Part shown: positions 26,655-34,437 of the stretch, piece after piece
Layout of the letters: every line of letters begins with the position of its first letter
Position numbering within the stretch: the first letter of the stretch is position 1
DNA from: Comamonas testosteroni
GTDB taxonomy: Bacteria; Pseudomonadota; Gammaproteobacteria; Burkholderiales; Burkholderiaceae_C
DNA: 64,000 bases
Direction: 5' to 3'
Assembly: GCA_008727115.1 (NCBI GenBank)
Contig: CP044131.1
Span: 372,001-436,000 of the forward strand
Program-made: the position numbers and the translations under genes
Notes under the pieces: model-generated
Databases searched by the model: none
What the model was told of the DNA's origin: nothing
The model's input: only the letters and a program-made list of their open reading frames with translations

Positions 26655-27713
26655 TCATTCGGTCTCTGCCAGAGGAATGGTCAGAATGATAGAGGTTCCC
26701 CGGCCAGCCTGGCTGCTCACATCGAGCCAGCCTTTGACAGTGCGTGCACGCTCGCTCAGTCCACGAAGGCCGAAAGACTGTGGTTTTTCCCTTGCACCGG
26801 CCTCCAGTCCCACGCCGTTGTCTGTTACTTCCAGTGTCAAAAAACCCTCGTGATCGGACAAGTCCAGGCTTACGCGGCTGGCCCGGGCGTATTTACTGAT
26901 GTTGGTCAAGGACTCCTGCGCCGTGCGATAGACCACGACTTGCTGCTCGCCTGCAATGTCCATGTGCTCACGGCTGCTGACCAGCTGGACAGGAATGCCG
27001 GTGCGCCGCTCGAAGTCCTGGGCCAGCCATTGCACGGCAGCGACCAGACCCTGATCGAGCACCGGCGGGCGCAGGTTCTGCATGATGCGCTGGCTCGCGC
27101 CCAGAGCATGCTCAAGCATGGCCAGGGCAGATTGCGCATGTTCGCGCATGCTTCCTTGCGGGCAGTTGCGACTCAGCCATGCCAGGTCGAACTTCACGGC
27201 GGTCAGCGAGCCGCCGATGTCGTCATGAATCTCCCGGGAGATGCTGGCGCGCTCCTGCTCAATGCTGGTGTGAAGGTGTTCGGTGAGATCGGCCAGGCGC
27301 TTCTCGGACTCCGCGAGCTGGCGAGTGGCTGTGCGGCGGGCTAGCCTGGCCTCGTGTACCTCGACAGCTCGCTGTATGACATGGGGCAGGCTGCTGATCT
27401 GATCTTTGAGCAGATAGTCGCTGATGCCTAGACGCATGATGTCCACAGCGGCAGATTCACCGATGGCTCCGGACAGCAGCACAAAAGGCGGGGCATCCGG
27501 GCGGTTGCGTACCAGCTCCCATACATCCAGGGCCGTAAAGCCGGGCAAGTGGTAGTCCGCCAGAATCAGATCAAAGACCTCGCTCTCCAGCGCGCTGCGC
27601 ACATCCTGCAGGCTATCGACCGCCGTGATCTGGCAGGCCAGCTGTGCCTGCCTGAGACTGAGTCGGGCCAAGGACTGATCTGCGACAGAGTCTTCAATAT
27701 GAAGGATTTTCAA
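26655..27713 (-). CDS. Histidine kinase with N-terminal receiver domain
   Basis: 352 aa. Residues 1-118 form a receiver domain (LHIEDS, phospho-acceptor D53 in LILADYHLP). A coiled coil follows, then a HisKA_3 helix with H163 in SREIHDDIGG and a C-terminal ATPase domain (VTDNGVGLEAGA, SFGLRGLSERA). No membrane segment or sensor domain is seen, so it is cytoplasmic and may take its input through the receiver. The only usable start is TTG 27713, since a stop lies four codons upstream in frame. The partner is the NarL-type regulator downstream. Confidence 0.9.
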   Translation of the reverse strand: MKILHIEDSVADQSLARLSLRQAQLACQITAVDSLQDVRSALESEVFDLILADYHLPGFTALDVWELVRNRPDAPPFVLLSGAIGESAAVDIMRLGISDYLLKDQISSLPHVIQRAVEVHEARLARRTATRQLAESEKRLADLTEHLHTSIEQERASISREIHDDIGGSLTAVKFDLAWLSRNCPQGSMREHAQSALAMLEHALGASQRIMQNLRPPVLDQGLVAAVQWLAQDFERRTGIPVQLVSSREHMDIAGEQQVVVYRTAQESLTNISKYARASRVSLDLSDHEGFLTLEVTDNGVGLEAGAREKPQSFGLRGLSERARTVKGWLDVSSQAGRGTSIILTIPLAETE

Positions 27714-27888
27714 GGGCTGATCCGATCATTGCATATCGCCAAGGGCGCTATCATTGGATACATTTTGGAACATTGAGGAGAGGTGTCGTCAAGTCGGGGC
27801 AGGGCAGCCTGGCAGCGATTACCAACCCGTTCATTTCGTGGTGCATGGCGCGCGGTCCTTCTGAGGACTGTACGCAGTTGGAGTAACA

Positions 27889-28341
27889 ATGCAGACAATG
27901 CAAAACCCATCGGGTGCACCTGCGGTTGCCGTGCCGGTCATGGTGGCGGCGGAGCTGCAAGATGCCTTGCTGGTCACACTGCGTGATCTGCAGCGCCTTG
28001 AAGGGCTGCTGGACCATGCCACGCATAATTTGCTGGAGCGCTTCGAGCAGGCGAATGGTCAATTGTCGCATCCGACATTGCCAGACACGCCTGCTTTGGA
28101 TGCTGCTCGTGAGGCATTGCGCCTGGCGGTGACCGAGCTTCAGTTTCACGATATGTCGTCTCAGTTGATTGCCCATATGGCAAATACATTGCAGGCTTGT
28201 GCCATCCGCTTGGGTGCTGCCGCCATGGGGGTTGATGAGGATGAGGCTGAAGAGTCAGCCATCAGCCTGCCGCACCTGCCTGAAAAGCCCAATCCCGTCA
28301 CGCAAAGCGAGATGGATGCAGGCTCTGTGGAGCTATTTTGA
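27889..28341 (+). CDS. Small chemotaxis-locus protein with a CheZ-like D-x3-Q motif
   Basis: 150 aa, no family recalled with certainty. It is predicted mostly helical. Residues 84-95, LQFHDMSSQLIA, match the catalytic helix of this genome's own CheZ (DFHDLTGQVIA): F-H-D, then the glutamine four residues later (D88, Q92). The rest has no visible similarity to CheZ, and the CheZ C-terminal CheY-binding peptide is replaced by an acidic linker and a short tail ending in GSVELF. It is the first gene of the cheY2-cheA-cheW-cheR-cheD-cheB run, 43 bases before cheY2. A CheY-P phosphatase role is inferred. TTGGAG precedes the ATG. Confidence 0.6.
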   Translation: MQTMQNPSGAPAVAVPVMVAAELQDALLVTLRDLQRLEGLLDHATHNLLERFEQANGQLSHPTLPDTPALDAAREALRLAVTELQFHDMSSQLIAHMANTLQACAIRLGAAAMGVDEDEAEESAISLPHLPEKPNPVTQSEMDAGSVELF

Positions 28342-28383
28342 CCTTCTACCCTGTTTTTCGTTGCCCGTCTGTTGGAGCTGTAC

Positions 28384-28746
28384 ATGCGATCGATTCTGGC
28401 CGTTGATGATTCCCCCTCGATGCGAAAGATGGTTTCTTTCACCCTGAGCAGTGCCGGCTTCAAGGTGGTTGAAGCTGTCGATGGCGTGGATGCGCTGGAA
28501 AAAGCTCAGGCAGAGAACATCGACCTGATTCTGGTGGATCAAAACATGCCGCGTCTGGATGGCATAGGTCTGACGCGAAAGCTGCGAGAAGATCCGAAGT
28601 TCAGTGCCACGCCCATTCTGATCTTGACGACGGAGTCCAGTGATTTGATGAAGCAGGCAGGTCGCGCTGCGGGGGCAACGGGCTGGCTGGTCAAGCCCTT
28701 TGATCCCAATCGCTTGATCGAAGTCATTCAAAAAGTGCTGCGTTAA
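28384..28746 (+). CDS. CheY-like response regulator (second copy)
   Basis: 120-aa single receiver domain: acid pair D8 D9, phospho-acceptor D52 in ILVDQNMP, lysine in VKPFDP. It differs clearly from the cheY at 12472. ATG 28384 gives MRSILAVDDSPSMRKMVSFT, the usual start of the receiver that precedes cheA in beta- and gammaproteobacterial che operons. It is likely phosphorylated by the adjacent CheA, as motor output or phosphate sink. Confidence 0.92.
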   Translation: MRSILAVDDSPSMRKMVSFTLSSAGFKVVEAVDGVDALEKAQAENIDLILVDQNMPRLDGIGLTRKLREDPKFSATPILILTTESSDLMKQAGRAAGATGWLVKPFDPNRLIEVIQKVLR

Positions 28747-28778
28747 GTCGATAACAACGAATCACAGCAGGAAATACC

Positions 28779-30953
28779 ATGGCGGATACACACCAAGATG
28801 GCGCAGGTTCGGGAGCAGACTTCGACCTCAGCCAGTTCTATCAAATCTTCTTCGAGGAGGCCAGCGAGAACCTCGATCAGATGGAGCAGATGCTGCTCAG
28901 TCTGGATCTGTCGGCGGCCAACGATGAAGAGCTCAACGGCATTTTCCGCTGCGCTCACTCCATCAAAGGTGGGGCCGCGACATTTGGCTTCTCGGATGTG
29001 ACCGAGCTGACGCACCGCATGGAGTCCTTGCTGGATCGTCTGCGTCGCCATGAAATCACGCCTATTCCGGAAATGGTGGACGTGCTGCTGGAGTCGGCAG
29101 ATGCCAGCCGCAGTCTGCTGGCCCGCCACCAATCCGGCGATGAGGGGGAGCCGGTGTCAACCGCCGAGCTGGTGGTGCGTATCGAGACCCTGGCTCAGGG
29201 ACTTACGGCCATTCCTCAGGTCAACCGTGCTCCTGTCAGTGCTGAGCCAGCACCTCAAGCGGCTGAGACTAAGGCGGCGGCGCCGGTGGCAGAGTCTGTC
29301 GCTGTTCAGCAGGAGCCCTTGGTTGTGGGTTCAGCCCCTTCCGAAGGTGCGCGCGAGCTGCTGATCGAGATTGGACCTCTGGGCCGGCTGGAGCTGGGCG
29401 ATGCCATCAAGGAGCTGTTCCGCGATATTCCGGGGCTGGGCTCGATCCAGGATCAAGCTTGCGACAAGCCGGATCATCGACTGTTCAAGGTGCGCACCGT
29501 ATCGACGGACGATGAATTGCGCGACCTGTTTGTGTTTCACGTCTCCAAGGAGCAGGTGCAGATCAGCGAAGCTGAAGCCAAGCCTGCAGAGGAGGGGGGG
29601 GCCGAGTCTGTCGAGGTCGTCGATGAAGAGGCCTTCATGCCAGCGCACAACCTGCCTGCAGAAGAAGCCTATGGTTTCTTTGCCGGCTCGCCGGGAAGTC
29701 CCGATGCGGCCCAGCAGCAGGAGCGCTCTGCGCAATCTTCATCAGGGGCTGCTGTGCAAAAGGTCGCGCCCAAGGCTGCGGCGCACATGGAGTCCACCAG
29801 CATTCGCGTGGATGTGAAGAAGGTGGATCAGCTGATCAATCTGGTGGGCGAGCTGGTCATTACCCAGGCCATGCTGGCGCAGAACAGCCAGGGGCTGGAT
29901 CCCACGACCTATCAGCAATTGCTGGCAGGTCTGGCAGATCTGGATCGCAATACCCGTGACTTGCAAGAGTCCGTGATGTCGATTCGCATGATTCCCATGT
30001 CCACGGTCTTCAGTCGCTTCCCTCGCATGCTGCGCGATCTGGCCGGCAAGATGGGTAAGAAGATTGATCTGGTGACGCTGGGCGAAGCCACCGAGTTGGA
30101 CAAGGGCTTGGTGGAAAAAATCACCGACCCGCTGACACATCTGGTGCGCAACAGCGTGGACCACGGTATCGAGATGCCGGAAGACCGCATTGCAGCAGGA
30201 AAGTCAGAGCACGGAACGCTGACGCTGGCGGCATCGCACCAAGGGGGCTCCATCGTCATCGAGGTGCGCGACGACGGCAAGGGGATGAATCGCGAGAAGA
30301 TCCTGAGCAAGGCCCGCGAGCGCGGCATGGATGTCTCCGACAGCATGCCTGACAGCGATGTCTGGATGTTGATCTTCGCCCCGGGCTTCTCGACTGCCGA
30401 TGTGGTCACCGATGTCTCGGGTCGTGGCGTGGGCATGGATGTGGTCAAGCGCAACATCACCTCGCTGGGTGGCACGGTGGAAATTGAATCCGTGGCTGGT
30501 CAGGGCATGAAGGTGGCGGTGCGCCTGCCTTTGACGCTGGCCATCATGGATGGCATGTCGGTGGGCGTCGAGCAGGAGGTCTACATTCTGCCGCTGTCGT
30601 CGGTGGTGGAGTCCTTCCAGGTCAAGCCCGAGGATGTCAGTACCGTAGCCAACGGCACACAGCTGGTCAAGGTGCGCGATGAATACATGCCGGTGATTGC
30701 GCTGGAGCGTATCTTCAAAGTGCCGCGCGCCGATGAAAGCAAAACCAGCAACATCATGGTGGTGGTGGAGGCCGACGGCAGCCGCGTGGCCTTGCTGGTC
30801 GATGAGCTGCTGGGTCAGCACCAGGTCGTGGTCAAGAACCTGGAGAGCAATTACCGCAAGGTGCCCAATGTCTCGGGCGCCACTATTTTGGGTGATGGAT
30901 CCGTGGCGCTGATTCTGGATACCGGTGCTCTGGTTCGAAGAACCCGCCATTGA
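28779..30953 (+). CDS. cheA: Chemotaxis histidine kinase CheA
   Basis: 724 aa. The HPt domain carries the phosphorylated H60 in RCAHSIKGGAATFG. A long linker follows, with a P2-like domain at about 187-260, then the dimerisation helices (about 345-410). The ATPase domain has LVRNSVDHGIEMP, EVRDDGKGMNREKI and GRGVGMDVVKRNI. The C-terminal CheW-like regulatory domain begins about residue 590. It phosphorylates CheY and CheB in response to receptors. Confidence 0.97.
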   Translation: MADTHQDGAGSGADFDLSQFYQIFFEEASENLDQMEQMLLSLDLSAANDEELNGIFRCAHSIKGGAATFGFSDVTELTHRMESLLDRLRRHEITPIPEMVDVLLESADASRSLLARHQSGDEGEPVSTAELVVRIETLAQGLTAIPQVNRAPVSAEPAPQAAETKAAAPVAESVAVQQEPLVVGSAPSEGARELLIEIGPLGRLELGDAIKELFRDIPGLGSIQDQACDKPDHRLFKVRTVSTDDELRDLFVFHVSKEQVQISEAEAKPAEEGGAESVEVVDEEAFMPAHNLPAEEAYGFFAGSPGSPDAAQQQERSAQSSSGAAVQKVAPKAAAHMESTSIRVDVKKVDQLINLVGELVITQAMLAQNSQGLDPTTYQQLLAGLADLDRNTRDLQESVMSIRMIPMSTVFSRFPRMLRDLAGKMGKKIDLVTLGEATELDKGLVEKITDPLTHLVRNSVDHGIEMPEDRIAAGKSEHGTLTLAASHQGGSIVIEVRDDGKGMNREKILSKARERGMDVSDSMPDSDVWMLIFAPGFSTADVVTDVSGRGVGMDVVKRNITSLGGTVEIESVAGQGMKVAVRLPLTLAIMDGMSVGVEQEVYILPLSSVVESFQVKPEDVSTVANGTQLVKVRDEYMPVIALERIFKVPRADESKTSNIMVVVEADGSRVALLVDELLGQHQVVVKNLESNYRKVPNVSGATILGDGSVALILDTGALVRRTRH

Positions 30954-31014
30954 AGAGCTTTGTGACTGAAGCTATCCGAACCCACGCGATCTGAACAAAC
31001 CGCAAAGAGCCGAT

Positions 31015-31503
31015 ATGAACATCATCAACAAGACTGCTGCAGACGTGACCACCGGTGCACGAGAGTATTTGACCTTCCGCCTGGGCGAGGAGGAATACGG
31101 CATCGACATCCTCAAGGTGCAGGAAATTCGCGGCTATGAGCAGCCCACGCGCATTGCCAATGCGCCCGAGTTCATCAAGGGCGTGGTCAATCTGCGCGGC
31201 ACCATCGTGCCCATCGTGGACATGCGCCTGCGCTTCAATTGCTCGCAGGTGGAATACAACGCCTTCACCGTGGTCATCATCCTGAACCTGCGCAACCGTG
31301 TGGTTGGCATTGTGGTGGATTCGGTCAGCGATGTGATGGAGCTGGCGCCTGAAGCCGTGCGCCCGGCGCCCGATATTGAAAGCGCCATCGACAGTGGCTG
31401 CATTCTGGGACTGGGTTCGGTGGGAGAGCGCATGCTGATCCTGCTCGACATCGAGAAGCTCATGGGCAATGTGGACATGGGCCTGGTGGCCCCTGAAGCC
31501 TGA
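31015..31503 (+). CDS. cheW: Chemotaxis coupling protein CheW
   Basis: 162-aa double SH3-like adaptor joining receptors to CheA. Seen: EYLTFRLGEEEYGIDILKVQ, NAPEFIKGVVNLRGTIVPIV and the C-terminal ILLDIEKLM. The 61 bases between cheA and cheW hold no obvious terminator. No receptor gene lies between cheW and cheR here. Confidence 0.97.
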   Translation: MNIINKTAADVTTGAREYLTFRLGEEEYGIDILKVQEIRGYEQPTRIANAPEFIKGVVNLRGTIVPIVDMRLRFNCSQVEYNAFTVVIILNLRNRVVGIVVDSVSDVMELAPEAVRPAPDIESAIDSGCILGLGSVGERMLILLDIEKLMGNVDMGLVAPEA

Positions 31504-31519
31504 GCGCGACGGAGACAGT

Positions 31520-32434
31520 GTGCTGAACCTGGGGCGTAATACGTCACTGGCGGGCTCGGCTGCCAGACTGGAGATGGGTGATGAAGCTGCACCGGGCGCT
31601 CTGTCCGGTCCGCTGACCCAGGGCCGGGAGTTCGTCTGGACCAATCGCGACTTTGCGCGTGTGCAGGCGTTGATCTACAAGCGTGCAGGCATCAGCCTGC
31701 ATGACGGCAAGCATGCGATGGTCTACAGCCGCCTGTCGCGCAGGCTGCGCGAGACGGGGCACGACAGCTTTACCAGCTACCTGGACTGGCTGGAGAGCGT
31801 CAACGACGGCCCAGAGTGGCAGGAGTTCGTCAATGCGCTGACCACGAACCTGACCTCGTTTTTCCGTGAACAGCATCATTTCGACATCCTGGCTCAACAC
31901 TTGCGCACTCACCAGCCCGGCGGCAATGGCTGGAAGGTGTGGTGCAGTGCGGCATCGACAGGGGAAGAGCCTTATTCGATTCTGATGACGGCGGTGGAGA
32001 GCCTGGGTGCCTCGGCGAACTTTCACCTCATGGCCAGCGATATCGACTCGCGCGTGCTGGAGACGGCGGCGCGTGGTGTTTATCGCGCGGAAAGCCTCAA
32101 GGGCGTTAGCACCGAGCGGTTACACCGCTTCTTTCTGCGTGGCCGCGCAGGCAATTCCGGCATGGTTCGTGTCAAGCCGGAGCTGATGCGCATGGTGGAC
32201 TTTCTCAACGTCAACCTGATCGCTGGCGACTGGCCATTTCGCGAGACGTTCGATGTGGTCTTTTGTCGCAACGTGATGATTTATTTTGATGCGCCCACCC
32301 AGCGGCGCGTTCTGGAGCGCATTCATCAGGTGCTGAAGCCGGGAGGGCTGCTGTTCGTCGGCCATGCCGAGAACTTCAGTGATTCGCGTGATCTGTTTGC
32401 ACTCAAGGGCAAGACTGTCTATGAGCGCCAATGA
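31520..32434 (+). CDS. cheR: Receptor methyltransferase CheR
   Basis: 304 aa if GTG 31520 is used, with GGAGAC upstream; an ATG at 31574 would give 286 aa, closer to E. coli CheR. It methylates receptor glutamates using S-adenosylmethionine. Seen: the N-terminal helical domain (LIYKRAGISLHDGKHAMVYS, RLSRRLRETG), the SAM fold WKVWCSAASTGEEPYSI, the FDVVFCRNVMIYFD motif, and GGLLFVGHAE. Confidence 0.94.
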   Translation: MLNLGRNTSLAGSAARLEMGDEAAPGALSGPLTQGREFVWTNRDFARVQALIYKRAGISLHDGKHAMVYSRLSRRLRETGHDSFTSYLDWLESVNDGPEWQEFVNALTTNLTSFFREQHHFDILAQHLRTHQPGGNGWKVWCSAASTGEEPYSILMTAVESLGASANFHLMASDIDSRVLETAARGVYRAESLKGVSTERLHRFFLRGRAGNSGMVRVKPELMRMVDFLNVNLIAGDWPFRETFDVVFCRNVMIYFDAPTQRRVLERIHQVLKPGGLLFVGHAENFSDSRDLFALKGKTVYERQ

Positions 32435-32458
32435 AGCTGAAGGGCTGGGCTGCAATCC

Positions 32459-33124
32459 ATGAGAAATATGCGCTCTGTGCTGGACTTTCCAGGAACTGGC
32501 TCGCAGGCACGGGCTTTGCGTCCCGCAGGGCTTTCGGCGCAGCCTGCTGTTGACGAGGCCGTTCAGCCAGCTTCGGCGACGCTGGAGCAGCTCAAGCGTC
32601 AGCCGCGTCAGCCGGGAGAGGCTTCGTTTTTCTTCTTTGATCCGCACTTTCAGCTCAATGCGGCCAAGGTGCTGCCGGGCGAATACTTCGTCTCTCGCGA
32701 TGAGATGGTCATCATCACGGTGCTGGGCTCCTGCATTGCCGCCTGTCTGTGGGATCGGGTCATGCGCATTGGCGGCATGAATCACTTCATGCTGCCGCAA
32801 GGCGATAGCAGCGATGCCTCGGGCCGCTATGGCTCTTACGCCATGGAGCTGCTGATCAATGAAATGCTCAAGATGGGGGCGCGGCGAGAGTCGATGCAGG
32901 CGAAAATATTTGGAGGTGGCCAGGTCATGGCCAACTTCACCACCATGAATGTGGGTGAGCGCAACACCTCGTTTGTGACGGAGTATCTGCAGACGGAGCG
33001 CATTCCCATCGTCTCCCAGGATGTGCTGGACATCTATCCGCGCAAGGTGGTGTTCTTTCCCTCCACTGGTAAGGCCATGGTCAAGCGTCTGGCGCATGCC
33101 CATCCAGAGGCGCTGGTGCAGTAG
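32459..33124 (+). CDS. cheD: Receptor glutamine deamidase CheD, ending at an in-frame amber
   Basis: 221 aa to the TAG. CheD deamidates receptor glutamines. The catalytic cysteine is C92 (LGSCIAACLWD) and the histidine H109 (GGMNHFMLP), followed by AKIFGGGQVM. The first 55 residues are a variable leader. After TAG (33122-33124) the same frame continues for 22 sense codons, EITRGSAAVVARNTAGGSVD then LF, to TGA 33191-33193. The GG-S-VDLF ending resembles the usual CheD C-terminus, so the amber may be a CAG-to-TAG change. The catalytic domain itself is complete. Confidence 0.92.
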   Translation: MRNMRSVLDFPGTGSQARALRPAGLSAQPAVDEAVQPASATLEQLKRQPRQPGEASFFFFDPHFQLNAAKVLPGEYFVSRDEMVIITVLGSCIAACLWDRVMRIGGMNHFMLPQGDSSDASGRYGSYAMELLINEMLKMGARRESMQAKIFGGGQVMANFTTMNVGERNTSFVTEYLQTERIPIVSQDVLDIYPRKVVFFPSTGKAMVKRLAHAHPEALVQ

Positions 33125-33193
33125 GAAATCACCCGTGGCAGCGCTGCCGTGGTGGCGCGCAATACGGCGGGTGGATCGGTTGATTTGTTTTGA
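33125..33193 (+). other. Read-through frame after the cheD amber
   Basis: 22 codons plus TGA, in the cheD frame, with gene-like composition. The TGA is followed directly by the GGAAGG ribosome site of cheB, the spacing expected if this were the original cheD end. It could be lost coding sequence, read-through product or a sequencing error at one base. Confidence 0.55.
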
Positions 33194-33206
33194 GGAAGGT
33201 TGAGAG

Positions 33207-34325
33207 TTGCTAAAGCCAAAAATCCGGGTGATCGTGGTCGATGATTCTGCGCTGGTGCGCAGTCTGCTGGCCGAGATCATCAATCGCCAGCACGATATGG
33301 AATGCATTGGCACGGCCAATGATCCCTTGATCGCGCGCGAGATGATTCGCGAACTCAACCCCGACGTCATTACCCTGGATGTGGAAATGCCCCGCATGGA
33401 CGGCATCGACTTTCTGGGCCGCCTCATGCGCCTGCGCCCCATGCCGGTGGTGATGATCTCCACGCTGACCGAGCGCGGAGCCGAAGTCACCATGCGCGCG
33501 CTGGAGCTGGGTGCTGTCGACTTCGTGGCCAAGCCCCGCGTGGGCGTGGCCAATGGCCTGCAAGAGCTGGCCAGCCAGATTGTGGACAAGATTCGTGTGG
33601 CCGCCGTGGCTCAGGTGCACCGCCTGCCCGTGGTGCCGCCTGGTGTAGCCGCTAGTGCAGCCAGTGCCGGCAGCAGGCCAGCGGTGGCGCGGGCGTCAGC
33701 GGCACCCAGCCTGCTGGGGCGTATCTCTACCGAAAAAATCATTGCCATCGGCGCTTCTACAGGGGGGACCGAGGCCATCCGCGAGGTGCTCACCCACCTG
33801 CCGGCGGATTGCCCGGCGATTGTCATCACCCAGCACATGCCGCCGGGCTTCACCACCAGCTTTGCAGCGCGGCTGGACAGCCTGTGCCAGATGACGGTCA
33901 AGGAAGCTGTGCACGGAGAGCGCCTGCTGCCCGGTCACGCCTATATTGCGCCCGGTGGCAAGCATTTCTCGATCTCGCGCAGCGGTGCCAACTATGTGGC
34001 GGTGGTGGATGACGCGCCTCCGGTGAACCGCCACAAGCCTTCGGTCGAGGTCTTGTTCAAGTCCGTGGCGGCCAGTGCAGGGCGCAATGCCTATGGCCTC
34101 ATGCTCACAGGCATGGGGGCGGATGGTGCTTCGGCCATGCGAGAGATGCGTGATGCGGGCAGCTACAACCTGGTGCAGGACGAAGCCAGCTGCATCGTCT
34201 TCGGCATGCCCCGCGAAGCCATTGCCCATGGCGCCGCCGATGAGGTGCTGCCCCTGACCCAGATTGCCCCTGCTTTGCTGAACAAGCTGCGAGGCGGCTC
34301 GGACCAAGTCCATCACCGTATCTAA
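33207..34325 (+). CDS. cheB: Receptor methylesterase CheB
   Basis: 372 aa. An N-terminal receiver (D12 D13, phospho-acceptor D58 in [12 protein letters not shown]) and a C-terminal methylesterase with catalytic S184 in [11 protein letters not shown]210 in ITQHMPPGF, and the Asp in LTGMGADGA. It removes methyl groups from receptors once phosphorylated by CheA. The start is TTG 33207 with AGGAAGG upstream. It is the last gene of the operon. Confidence 0.96.
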   Translation: MLKPKIRVIVVDDSALVRSLLAEIINRQHDMECIGTANDPLIAREMIRELNPDVITLDVEMPRMDGIDFLGRLMRLRPMPVVMISTLTERGAEVTMRALELGAVDFVAKPRVGVANGLQELASQIVDKIRVAAVAQVHRLPVVPPGVAASAASAGSRPAVARASAAPSLLGRISTEKIIAIGASTGGTEAIREVLTHLPADCPAIVITQHMPPGFTTSFAARLDSLCQMTVKEAVHGERLLPGHAYIAPGGKHFSISRSGANYVAVVDDAPPVNRHKPSVEVLFKSVAASAGRNAYGLMLTGMGADGASAMREMRDAGSYNLVQDEASCIVFGMPREAIAHGAADEVLPLTQIAPALLNKLRGGSDQVHHRI

Positions 34326-34340
34326 AACTGTATAAAAAGA

Positions 34341-34418
34341 GAGCGCCTTGCGCTTGTCACTTCTTGTTTTCAGATCGTTTTGTATCTGAAATCTATGAAG
34401 GGCAAGCGCAAGGCGCTC
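34341..34418. terminator. Nested inverted repeat between cheB and uup
   Basis: GAGCGCCTTGCGCTTG (34341-34356) and CAAGCGCAAGGCGCTC (34403-34418) are a perfect 16-bp pair. Inside, TTTCAGAT (34368-34375) pairs with ATCTGAAA (34384-34391). Outside, CTTTATTT follows on the plus strand and TTTTTATAC on the minus strand. It is a likely bidirectional terminator for two converging genes. Confidence 0.75.
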
Positions 34419-34437
34419 CTTTATTTGGTGAATTCGC

